A stretch of 7,066 bases of DNA from Sphingomonadales bacterium UBA658 (GTDB taxonomy: Bacteria; Pseudomonadota; Alphaproteobacteria; Sphingomonadales; Sphingomonadaceae): assembly GCA_002299195.1 (NCBI GenBank), contig DBOA01000087.1, positions 1 through 7,066 on the forward strand, read 5' to 3'. Within the stretch, counting starts at the first letter, position 1, and the number at the start of each line of letters is the position of its first letter. The position numbers and the translations under genes were made by a program. The notes under the pieces were generated by a model. That model saw only the letters and a list, made by a program, of their open reading frames with translations. It made no database searches and had not been told where the DNA came from. Below are positions 1 to 5,992 of the stretch, in pieces.

Positions 1-117
1 AACATGGCGAAGGACCGCGATGGCCATCCGGTGTTTATGGCGCGTTCGTCATGGGATGTTGGTTATCAGCAGGAAAAGCATCCCGACCTGAAATTCAGCG
101 CGACCAAAGAACGCTAA
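1..117 (+). CDS. C-terminal end of an unrecognised protein (5' truncated)
   Basis: An open frame runs from the first base to a TAA at 115-117 and gives 38 residues, beginning NMAKDRDGHPVFMARSSWDV and ending KFSATKER. The start lies outside the window. The tail is hydrophilic, with no membrane segment and no motif I recognise, so no function is proposed. It is probably real: the frame stays open to the window edge, and it ends exactly where the opposing beta-galactosidase ends, the two stop codons overlapping by 4 bases (114-117), as expected for compact convergent genes. A link to carbohydrate use through the neighbouring galactosidase is possible, but nothing in these residues shows it. Confidence 0.55.
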   Translation, partial: NMAKDRDGHPVFMARSSWDVGYQQEKHPDLKFSATKER

Positions 118-2072
118 CGCCAGACAGCAACGCCATAGGGTTCGATGTCCGAACCGCCGATGACAAACTCTGCGCCTGCGGGCGCAGGCGCGCGCGCGCT
201 GACGCTATCCAGATTGAATGCAAACGTAAGTTCGCCCCGTCGGCGCAAGCGCAGCGTGGGTGGCAGTGGTGTAATCTGCACGTCTGCCTCCGCACATAAA
301 TCGACGAGCAAGTTCGTGAGAAAGGCATCGTCCGTCAGCGTTGCGAGATAGATGCTTCGGCCAGCCCGCACCGCTGCCGGTGCGCCGTCTTCATAAGTTG
401 CGATGATGTCCGCGTCGCCAACTTCAATCGTCTCGCGCCAACGGCCGCTTTCATATTCCGCGCCTTTATACGCAATGCTACCACCGCAATCCGCGCGCAG
501 CGTTTCGACCGAAGTGACTTTGATAGGCACAAAGTCACGCAGCCGTCCGGGCGGCAAGCCTTCGCTCATCGAAAATTCATCGGTCTTCGCACCCGCGCGA
601 GGCCCGAAAAGCAATATGCCATCGCTCGCCTGCAACGCATCGAACGCGGCATCGTCCACCACCGCCATGGTCGGCACAACGACCAGTCGATATCCAGCCA
701 GCTGCGCGTCGCCTGCGGACACAAAGTCAACATCCACGCCCAGGCCACGCAATGCGCGATAATATTGGAAGACGACCGCATCATAGCGATAGCCAGCACC
801 CTGCCGTTCAATATCGTCGATCCAGCCGGACACCGGATCAATGACGATGGCGACAGGGGACTTCGCAGCGACAACGGACAAGTCGCCAAGCAGCTGCATG
901 TCCGATGCGGCCTGTTCCACTTCCGCCCATGCCGCGGCGGGCATATCATCAGGCCGTCTGAGCCCGGCATGCATTTGTTCTTGCGCAAAGGGCACTTGCC
1001 GCCAGCGGAAATAGGCCACGCAGGCCGCGCCATGGGCAAATGCCTGAAGCGTCCAGTGGCGCACCATGCCCGGCGCGGGACGCGGATTATGCGGCGCCCA
1101 GTTAACGGGCCCGGGCTGCTGCTCCATCACCCACCATGCACCTTTGGATAGCCCGCGCACCGAATCAAAATTGAGTGCCGCCAAATCAGGGTGCCCCGTG
1201 CGCATGAATGGTTTCCATTCATCAGCCGATGCTTTGGCCATGAGCTGATCGGAAAAACCGAGCGGATAATTGTCATAGCTGACAAAATCGAGATCGCGGG
1301 TCAGCGCGGCATTATCGACACCCGTTGTCGCCGGCGGAATGATATTATGCGTCACCCACTGGTGCGGCGCGGCGTGGCGGCGAATGGCCGATATCATGAC
1401 GTCATGAAAGCGCACGACCTGATCCGATGCAAAGCGCCGATAGGCCAAGCGATGCGCAGGGTTCGTTTCGCACACCGTGAAAAAGGGCAGGTCGATCTGG
1501 TCAAAATGGTCATATTCCATTGACCAAAACACATTGCCCCACGCCGCATTCAGCGCCGCAATCGTGCCATAACGTTGCGCACAATAGGCCCGGAATTTTT
1601 CTAGCGCCGCTGGCGATGCGCTCATGGTCGTATCGTGGCAGCACAATTCATTGTCGGTCTGCCAACCGGCCACATGCGGATGACTGCCATAACGCGCAGC
1701 CATGGCGGCAGTGATGCGTTCCGCGTGGACAAGATATGTTTCACTCGAAAAGTCATAATGGCGGCGCGATCCGAAACCACGGACTTGGCCGGTGTTGATA
1801 TCGACAGGCAAAATGTCGGGATATTTTTCGCACAGCCATTTGGGCGGCGTTGCCGTGGGCGTGCCAAGCACGACTTTCAGTCCGGCCGCGCCGAGCACGT
1901 CGATCGCGCGGTCCATCCATGCCCAATCGAATAGGCCTTCCGCTTTTTCGATACGGCCCCACGCAAATTCGCCAATCCGGACATAACGCAGCCCAAGATC
2001 ATACATTCTTTGCGCGTCGCGTGGCCAATGATCCTCGGACCAGTGCTCGGGATAATAACAGACACCTAACAT
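114..2072 (-). CDS. GH42 beta-galactosidase
   Basis: Family 42 glycoside hydrolase, 652 residues from the chosen start, about the usual family length. It hydrolyses terminal beta-D-galactosides with retention of configuration. Seen in sequence: the family opening MLGVCYYPEHW (1-11), GEFAWGR (34-40), LGTPTATPPKWL (69-80), the acid/base Glu142 in WQTDNE, and the nucleophile Glu317 in WWVMEQQPGPVNW. The TIM barrel is followed by a beta-galactosidase trimerisation-like domain (about 405-595) and a short C-terminal beta domain. There is no signal peptide, so it is probably cytoplasmic. The cysteines that bind zinc in some GH42 enzymes are missing: GSRRHYDFSS has Asp where they have Cys, and no CxC follows DNELCCHD. 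Start: ATG at 2072 fits the family N-terminus; a GTG at 2117 would add 15 residues that do not look conserved. Neither has a clear Shine-Dalgarno. Substrate preference cannot be read from sequence. Confidence 0.95.
   Translation of the reverse strand: MLGVCYYPEHWSEDHWPRDAQRMYDLGLRYVRIGEFAWGRIEKAEGLFDWAWMDRAIDVLGAAGLKVVLGTPTATPPKWLCEKYPDILPVDINTGQVRGFGSRRHYDFSSETYLVHAERITAAMAARYGSHPHVAGWQTDNELCCHDTTMSASPAALEKFRAYCAQRYGTIAALNAAWGNVFWSMEYDHFDQIDLPFFTVCETNPAHRLAYRRFASDQVVRFHDVMISAIRRHAAPHQWVTHNIIPPATTGVDNAALTRDLDFVSYDNYPLGFSDQLMAKASADEWKPFMRTGHPDLAALNFDSVRGLSKGAWWVMEQQPGPVNWAPHNPRPAPGMVRHWTLQAFAHGAACVAYFRWRQVPFAQEQMHAGLRRPDDMPAAAWAEVEQAASDMQLLGDLSVVAAKSPVAIVIDPVSGWIDDIERQGAGYRYDAVVFQYYRALRGLGVDVDFVSAGDAQLAGYRLVVVPTMAVVDDAAFDALQASDGILLFGPRAGAKTDEFSMSEGLPPGRLRDFVPIKVTSVETLRADCGGSIAYKGAEYESGRWRETIEVGDADIIATYEDGAPAAVRAGRSIYLATLTDDAFLTNLLVDLCAEADVQITPLPPTLRLRRRGELTFAFNLDSVSARAPAPAGAEFVIGGSDIEPYGVAVWR
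172..191. repeat. Perfect 8-bp inverted repeat with a 4-base loop
   Basis: The arms GCGCCTGC (172-179) and GCAGGCGC (184-191) are perfect complements around GGGC. A run of alternating GC follows to about 199. It lies inside the 3' end of the beta-galactosidase, where it encodes an Ala-Pro-rich stretch, and about 55 bases past the stop of the + strand gene. Because the two convergent genes leave no intergenic space, it could act as a factor-independent-like stop or RNA end for the + strand transcript. It has no T tract, however, and GC-rich Ala/Pro codons readily create such repeats. Confidence 0.35.
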
Positions 2073-2234
2073 GCCCGTTTGTTTAGCGCCCAAGCCACGG
2101 CTGGCAAGCCTATGCACATGTTAGGCTGCGCGCGCCGAAAGAAAACGGCCATAATTCATATATTCTGCCATTTTATCGCCACGACTAATGCCTATGTACG
2201 ATCAAACAGGTCCGACAGGCAGATTGATACGCGC
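2073..2234. promoter_or_regulatory. Divergent intergenic region between beta-galactosidase and desaturase
   Basis: About 160 bases separate the two divergent starts and must hold the promoters of both genes. The middle (about 2147-2175) is AT-rich. I see no convincing -35/-10 pair on either strand. A perfect 9-bp inverted repeat, CCTAACATG at 2065-2073 and CATGTTAGG at 2117-2125, flanks 43 bases, and its left arm covers the beta-galactosidase ATG. The + strand frame of the desaturase stays open through this region from 2079, but the translation is unlike a coding sequence. Confidence 0.45.
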
Positions 2235-3350
2235 ATGAGTGAAATGTTACTGACCCCGCACACGCACACAGACGGCGCCATTTTGGGCGGTGATCTCGTC
2301 GACCGCGCAGCGCGCCTCAAACGGGTTCCTGATGACAAAGCGATGTTGCGGGCGGTTGCCGAACTCACGCGTGATCTTGCCGCGCCGAACCCGCGCATTT
2401 TCTGGTCGGATTTCCTTTTGTCGGCGCTGGTTGGCTATGCCGGGCTTGCGGTGGCCATCATGTCCGGAACCCTGTGGGTTCAGTGCGTTGCGGCTTTGGT
2501 CTCGATCCTTGGCCTATATCGCGCCGGCGGCTTCATTCATGAAGTGACGCATGTGAAGCATTCCGCGCTGCCCGGTTTCCGCTTTGGCTTTAACGCCGTG
2601 ATTGGTGTGCCCCTGCTCGTGCCATCTTATATGTATGAAGGCATCCACAACCTGCACCATGCACGTACGCGTTATGGCACCGATCAAGATCCGGAATATC
2701 TGCCCTTGGCGCTGATGAAGCCATGGACGCTGCCTGTCTTCATTATCGTTTCGTTGCTGGCGCCCTTTGCTTTGCTGTTCCGCAACGCCGTGCTTGCCCC
2801 GCTTTCGCTGTTCATTCCTGCGTTGCGCAAGATCGTGGTCGAACGTTATTCAGGTCTCGCGATCAACCCTGCATTCCGGCGCAGACCCGCCGAGGGCGAG
2901 GCACATCGTAACTGGATCGTGCAGGAAACCGCCGCAAGCATCTGGTCGATTGCGCTGCTTACCGGCGTATTTACAGGCTTCATCCCGCTCCAGTCTTTCC
3001 TCATCTTCCTTACCATCGTCGCAAGCGTTGCCGTGCTCAACCAAGTCCGCACGCTTGTCGCGCATTTATGGGAAAATGATGGTGAGCCATTGAGTGTGAC
3101 CGCCCAGTTCCTCGACAGCGTCAACGTCCCGCCCCCCGGCCTGCTGGCAGAGATCTGGGCGCCTGTGGGCCTGCGTTACCATGCGTTGCATCACTTGCTG
3201 CCCAGCGTGCCTTATCATGCGCTTGGGGCGGCGCACAAACGCCTGACCGCAAAATTGGCACCCGATTCGGCTTACCACCGTGCCAATTATGACGGGCTTG
3301 CCGGATTGGTATATCGTCTTGCGCGCAGCACGTTCGTGCGCGGCGCCTAA
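2235..3350 (+). CDS. Membrane fatty acid desaturase
   Basis: Integral membrane, di-iron fatty acid desaturase family protein (371 residues) that would insert a double bond, or hydroxylate, using oxygen and an electron carrier. The histidine clusters are all visible: HEVTHVKH (102-109), HNLHH (138-142) and HALHH (316-320), with a further His277 in LVAHLWEN. Hydrophobic segments lie at about 57-95, 117-133, 163-198 and 235-270, placing the His boxes on one face of the membrane. The C-terminal block around SVNVPPPGLLAEIWAPVGLR and HALHHLLPSVPYHALG resembles proteobacterial desaturases of unassigned substrate. No cytochrome b5 or ferredoxin domain is fused. Start: ATG at 2235 (MSEMLL) is chosen because the upstream in-frame extension to 2079 looks non-coding; ATG at 2244 is also possible and the Shine-Dalgarno is weak. 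It stands alone, divergent from the galactosidase, so substrate (acyl lipid or another lipid) is open. Confidence 0.9.
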   Translation: MSEMLLTPHTHTDGAILGGDLVDRAARLKRVPDDKAMLRAVAELTRDLAAPNPRIFWSDFLLSALVGYAGLAVAIMSGTLWVQCVAALVSILGLYRAGGFIHEVTHVKHSALPGFRFGFNAVIGVPLLVPSYMYEGIHNLHHARTRYGTDQDPEYLPLALMKPWTLPVFIIVSLLAPFALLFRNAVLAPLSLFIPALRKIVVERYSGLAINPAFRRRPAEGEAHRNWIVQETAASIWSIALLTGVFTGFIPLQSFLIFLTIVASVAVLNQVRTLVAHLWENDGEPLSVTAQFLDSVNVPPPGLLAEIWAPVGLRYHALHHLLPSVPYHALGAAHKRLTAKLAPDSAYHRANYDGLAGLVYRLARSTFVRGA

Positions 3351-3361
3351 ACAACCTTCTT

Positions 3362-3380
3362 CGCTGGCCACAAGCCGGCG
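3362..3380. terminator. Possible stem-loop after the desaturase
   Basis: CGCTGGC (3362-3368) and GCCGGCG (3374-3380) form a 7-bp stem with one G-U pair and a 5-base loop, 11 bases past the desaturase stop. No T tract follows, so this is at best a weak or Rho-assisted terminator. Confidence 0.3.
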
Positions 3381-3451
3381 CGATTGGCCCGGATGACTGG
3401 CCATGTCGTGTGCCTGAGCCATATTGAAGATGTATGACTGTGCCTCAATTA

Positions 3452-3474
3452 GCCATTCGTTCTGATAGAATGGC
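3452..3474. terminator. Possible stem-loop between convergent genes
   Basis: GCCATTC (3452-3458) and GAATGGC (3468-3474) are perfect 7-base complements around a 9-base loop, about 30 bases past the end of the ArsR-family gene on the - strand and about 100 bases past the desaturase. It could serve either convergent transcript. There is no T tract on either side. The rest of 3351-3504 holds no gene I can support. Confidence 0.3.
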
Positions 3475-3504
3475 CATGCTTGGATGGCTGCAACATCAAC
3501 CACG

Positions 3505-3903
3505 TTAAATGATGCGCGCGAATCCTGCCGCGCCACGTGCTGGGGGTGCACTTACCTCAGGCTTGTTCAATTGCAGGGCGGTATTCAACATTTGTCCCAC
3601 ATCGCCTTCGTCCCCAAGGATGGCTTCCATGCTGCGGACGCATAAGCAGACTTTATCATCCGCTAAATCATACCAGATTTGCTTGGACGCACGGCGCGTT
3701 TTGACGAGGTCGTTGCGGCGCAGTTCCGCAAGTTTCTGGCTAAGTGCAGGTTGGCCTATGCCCGTTGCGGCATCGATTTCGCTCACCGTGCGTTCGCCGC
3801 GCAAAAGGCAAGACAAGATCATCAGCCGCTGCGGCTGCGCATAGACTTTTAGCTTGTCCGCCGCTTTTACGGCGCGGTCGCGACTTTCAAACAGCGATGT
3901 CAT
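3505..3903 (-). CDS. ArsR-family repressor, BigR/SqrR-like (putative sulfide/persulfide sensor)
   Basis: Small winged helix-turn-helix regulator of 132 residues. The ArsR fold is clear: an N-terminal helix, then YAQPQRLMILSCLLRGERTV (21-40), the recognition region GIGQPALSQKLAELRRNDLV (48-67) and the wing KTRRASKQIWYDL (68-80). This matches the BigR/SqrR type (QPxLSQ.LxxLR, TRR..KQIxY), whose members repress sulfide-oxidation genes and are released by persulfide forming a tetrasulfide between two cysteines. Cysteines here are Cys32 (helix before the HTH), Cys86 and Cys88. Their spacing (54 and 56) is shorter than the 66 of SqrR Cys41/Cys107, so the sensing chemistry may differ. A Pro/Ala-rich tail follows residue 112. 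Start: ATG at 3903 overlaps the peroxiredoxin stop as ATGA, implying translational coupling; an ATG at 3930 would add 9 residues. It probably controls its own operon and the divergent sulfide genes. Confidence 0.88.
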   Translation of the reverse strand: MTSLFESRDRAVKAADKLKVYAQPQRLMILSCLLRGERTVSEIDAATGIGQPALSQKLAELRRNDLVKTRRASKQIWYDLADDKVCLCVRSMEAILGDEGDVGQMLNTALQLNKPEVSAPPARGAAGFARII

Positions 3904-4532
3904 TTCGTGTCGGCCAAATGGCAAAACCATTCATCGTCACCACTGATTTCGGCGCTGTTTATAATTGGTAATGCAAGCAATTTGTCCCCTGGCTGCCATC
4001 CTTCTGGCGCAAGGCCAGCGCCGCCCTGCGTAGCTTGCAATGCGTAAAGAAGACGCAGCATTTCACTGACCGAGCGGCCAACATTATGCGGATACGTCGT
4101 GATGGCACGAATGATGCCGTCGGGGTCGATAAAATAGGTTGAGCGCACCGCAGCACTATCGGCCGCAGCATCATCAATCATGCCATAGGCGCGGCCAATC
4201 GCCATGGAGGGATCTTCAATGATGGGGAAAGGAACATTCACCCCAAATTTGTGTTTAATCGCAGTCACCCACGCAATGTGCGAATGGATACTGTCCACGG
4301 AAAGCCCGAGCAATGCACAACCAGTTGCTTCGAACGCAGCGGCCGACTTGGCAAGCGCAACAAATTCCGTCGTGCACACGGGCGTAAAGTCTGCGGGGTG
4401 CGAAAACAAAATGAGCCATTGGCCCCGATATTCTGAAAGGCTCCGCTCCCCGAGCGTGGTTCGCGCGCGAAAGTCCGGCGCTGTTTCGCCGATCCTAATG
4501 GGCTGTGCTGCAACTGCTGGCGTGTCGTTCAT
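3900..4532 (-). CDS. Peroxiredoxin, Prx6-type with C-terminal cysteine
   Basis: Thiol peroxidase of the AhpC/TSA superfamily (210 residues) with a C-terminal 1-Cys-type domain; it reduces peroxides through an active-site cysteine. The peroxidatic Cys53 lies in HPADFTPVCTTEF (45-57), with the conserved Thr50 and, further on, Arg130 in VRSTYFIDPDG. The Prx6 pattern TTYPHNVGRSVSEMLR (145-160) and EGWQPGD (177-183) confirms the subfamily. The protein ends DDEWFCHLADTK, placing Cys204 as a possible resolving cysteine, as in archaeal Prx6-like enzymes with a late Cys; Cys72 is also present. Cytoplasmic, no signal peptide. Start: ATG at 4532 has an AGGA seven bases upstream; a GTG at 4565 extends the frame by 11 acidic residues with no support. 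It is the first gene of a two-gene unit with the ArsR regulator. This pairing and the divergent sulfide genes suggest a role with persulfide or with peroxide from sulfide oxidation (inference). Confidence 0.93.
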   Translation of the reverse strand: MNDTPAVAAQPIRIGETAPDFRARTTLGERSLSEYRGQWLILFSHPADFTPVCTTEFVALAKSAAAFEATGCALLGLSVDSIHSHIAWVTAIKHKFGVNVPFPIIEDPSMAIGRAYGMIDDAAADSAAVRSTYFIDPDGIIRAITTYPHNVGRSVSEMLRLLYALQATQGGAGLAPEGWQPGDKLLALPIINSAEISGDDEWFCHLADTK

Positions 4533-4590
4533 GTCTTCATCCTGTTCATCGGTCGGCGCTGCCACGAGACTCTTATTGACGCAACACGGA

Positions 4591-4614
4591 TAATCGATTA
4601 CACAATTTATGTAA
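4591..4614. promoter_or_regulatory. Candidate ArsR-family operator (two overlapping palindromes)
   Basis: TAATCGATTA (4591-4600) is a perfect 10-base palindrome. It overlaps TTACACAATTTATGTAA (4598-4614), a 17-base inverted repeat with TTACA/TGTAA arms and a single mismatched pair (C4603 against A4609). Size, AT content and position over the likely -10 region fit an ArsR-family dimer site. Known BigR/SqrR sites are also AT-rich palindromes, but I do not claim an exact match to their consensus. Confidence 0.55.
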
Positions 4615-4626
4615 ATATGAATTTAT

Positions 4627-4631
4627 AGGAG
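4627..4631 (+). promoter_or_regulatory. Ribosome binding site of the persulfide dioxygenase
   Basis: AGGAG lies six bases before the ATG at 4638. It fixes that start and is the strong entry site for the right arm. Of the later genes, only the one at 5989 has its own good Shine-Dalgarno. Confidence 0.75.
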
Positions 4632-4637
4632 TTTCCC

Positions 4638-5555
4638 ATGCCCGACTCAGCGTTAGAAAATGCCATCGTGCAGGTGTGTGACGCCCAAAAGGGTGTTCCG
4701 ATAATTCGTGCCTTTTTCGACAAACCGACTTTCACGGTCAGCTATGTGGTCCACGATCCCGAGACCAAGCAGGCTGCGGTCATTGATAGCGTGCTTGATT
4801 TTGACCCTGCTTCTGGCCGGACCTCGTTCGCGTCGGCGGATTCCATTATCGCATATGTTGCGCAGCAGGGCTTGGCCGTTGATTGGCTGCTCGAAACCCA
4901 TGCGCATGCCGATCACCTTTCGGCAGCACCTTATTTGCAGCAAAAGCTTGGCGGCAAAATCGCCATCGGTGAACATATCGTCACCGTCCAGAATGTGTTC
5001 GGAAAGCTGTTTAACGCTGGCACTGATTTTCAGCGTGATGGGTCGGACTTTGACCGGCTGTTTGCCGATGGCGACCACTTCCAAATTGGGAAGCTGGACG
5101 TAACCGTCCTCCATGTCCCTGGTCATACGCCTGCGGACATTGCCTATGTCATTGGTGATGCCGTGTTCACGGGCGACACAATGTTCATGCCCGATTACGG
5201 CACGGCACGCGCAGATTTTCCCGGCGGACACGCGCGGCAATTGTTCCAGTCGTTGCGCCGGATTTTGTCGCTGCCTGCCACGACGCGGCTCTTTATGTGC
5301 CACGACTATCTGCCTGCTGGTCGCACGGAATATGCATGGGAAACCACTGTGGAGGCAGAGCGTACAGGCAATGTCCATGCCCATGACGGCATAACCGAGG
5401 ATGAATTTGTCGCGATGCGTGAGGCGCGCGATGCGACGCTGGATATGCCGCGCCTGATTTTGCCGTCGGTGCAAGTGAATATGCGTGCAGGCCATATGCC
5501 CGCGGCGGACGACAATGGCATCACGTACCTCAAAATCCCGGTCAACGCCGTATGA
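4638..5555 (+). CDS. Persulfide dioxygenase (ETHE1/Blh-type, metallo-beta-lactamase fold)
   Basis: Mononuclear iron sulfur dioxygenase (305 residues) that oxidises glutathione persulfide to sulfite and glutathione with oxygen, in the cytoplasm. Visible motifs: THAHADHLSAAPYL (87-100) with the lactamase-fold HxHxDH, HVPGHTPADIAYVIGD (159-174), GDTMFMPDYGTARADFPGG (179-197) and MCHDY (220-224). By comparison with ETHE1 (His79, His135, Asp154) the iron ligands are His88, His163 and Asp180, and Arg191 falls where ETHE1 has its substrate-side Arg. The longer C-terminal region (about 225-305: EYAWETTVEAERTGN, PRLILPSVQVNMRAG) is typical of the Blh/type II bacterial group rather than of shorter glyoxalase II. 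Start ATG at 4638 has AGGAG. The TGA stop overlaps the next gene's ATG (ATGA at 5552-5555). It heads the right arm of the sulfide locus. Confidence 0.93.
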   Translation: MPDSALENAIVQVCDAQKGVPIIRAFFDKPTFTVSYVVHDPETKQAAVIDSVLDFDPASGRTSFASADSIIAYVAQQGLAVDWLLETHAHADHLSAAPYLQQKLGGKIAIGEHIVTVQNVFGKLFNAGTDFQRDGSDFDRLFADGDHFQIGKLDVTVLHVPGHTPADIAYVIGDAVFTGDTMFMPDYGTARADFPGGHARQLFQSLRRILSLPATTRLFMCHDYLPAGRTEYAWETTVEAERTGNVHAHDGITEDEFVAMREARDATLDMPRLILPSVQVNMRAGHMPAADDNGITYLKIPVNAV

Positions 5556-5992
5556 TAGCGGCTGTTCCCAACGCCATGCCTGTTGAAGGCTTTATGGGCG
5601 GCTTGCTGATTGGACTTGCGGCCGCAATCATGCTGCTCGGCCTCGGCCGGATCGCCGGCGTCAGCGGAATGGCGGCGCGGGCAACGGGCATCGCGGATAG
5701 CGGAGCGCCACGAAATGTCGCAATCGCATTCGTCGTCGGCCTTCCGCTTGGTGCGCTTCTGATCGCGCAGACCGTTGGCGCGGTGAACGTCAGTTTTCCA
5801 GCATCCATCTGGCCGTTGATCATCGGTGGCTTACTTGTGGGCTATGGCACACGGCTCGGCTCGGGCTGCACCAGCGGCCATGGCGTATGCGGGCTGTCGC
5901 GTCTTTCGCCGCGGTCGGTGGTGGCAACCGGCATGTTCATGGCAAGCGGGTTTGTGACCGTGGGGCTTCTTCGCGCTGGAGGTTGGCTATGA
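5552..5992 (+). CDS. YeeE/YedE-family membrane protein, first half (PmpA-like)
   Basis: Small inner-membrane protein (146 residues) of the YeeE/YedE sulfur-transport family, whose members carry sulfur compounds; related YeeE takes up thiosulfate through conserved cysteines. Four hydrophobic segments are visible at about 12-32, 55-76, 84-100 and 122-140. The family signature GYGTRLGSGCTSGHGVCGLS spans 97-116 and is followed by RLSPRS, with Cys106 and Cys113 placed to hand over sulfur. The full-size family protein is about twice this length; here it is split in two, the partner being the next gene. Start ATG at 5552 overlaps the dioxygenase stop (ATGA) and has no Shine-Dalgarno, so it should be translated by coupling; ATG at 5576 is an alternative. 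Direction and substrate (sulfide, persulfide, thiosulfate or sulfite) cannot be told from sequence. Confidence 0.9.
   Translation: MIAAVPNAMPVEGFMGGLLIGLAAAIMLLGLGRIAGVSGMAARATGIADSGAPRNVAIAFVVGLPLGALLIAQTVGAVNVSFPASIWPLIIGGLLVGYGTRLGSGCTSGHGVCGLSRLSPRSVVATGMFMASGFVTVGLLRAGGWL

Larger units (their letters stand above)
4533..4637. promoter_or_regulatory. Divergent control region of the sulfide locus
   Basis: This is the only non-coding space between the peroxiredoxin-ArsR arm and the dioxygenase arm, and it is strikingly AT-rich (about 4591-4627) against GC-rich genes. For the + strand, TTGACG (4576-4581) and TACACA (4599-4604) are 17 bases apart and could be -35 and -10. For the - strand, TTTACA (4615-4610) and TATCCG (4592-4587), also 17 apart, are a weaker pair. 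AATTTAT occurs twice, at 4604-4610 and 4620-4626, 16 bases apart. The proposed promoters overlap each other and the palindromes, so one repressor could shut both arms. The exact promoter elements are uncertain. Confidence 0.6.

Noticed and set aside
188..199. Alternating GC run as a Z-DNA element
   Set aside because: Only about 11 bases long and inside codons for Ala and Arg in a GC-rich gene; composition explains it.
2079..2234. Upstream extension of the desaturase frame by 52 residues
   Set aside because: The translation (Lys, Arg, Cys and His rich, no family similarity) looks non-coding, and it would overlap the divergent promoter region.
3365..3476. TGGCCA repeated in the convergent gap (3365, 3398-3403 region, 3471)
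   Set aside because: A 6-base self-complementary word in GC-rich DNA with irregular spacing; no repeat unit or array around it.
3434..3508. 24-codon + strand frame starting ATGACTGTGCCT between the convergent genes
   Set aside because: No Shine-Dalgarno, no recognisable sequence, and it runs into the end of the ArsR-family gene; it is also shaped by the stem-loop at 3452-3474.
3066..3551. 161-codon - strand frame across the desaturase end and the convergent gap
   Set aside because: Most of it is antisense to the desaturase, which has clear family motifs. The part in the gap (3351-3504) resembles nothing I know and has no start signal.
4653..5495. 280-codon - strand frame opposite the persulfide dioxygenase
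   Set aside because: It is antisense to a gene with complete catalytic motifs, is rich in Arg, His and Ile as typical of a shadow frame, and shows no domain.
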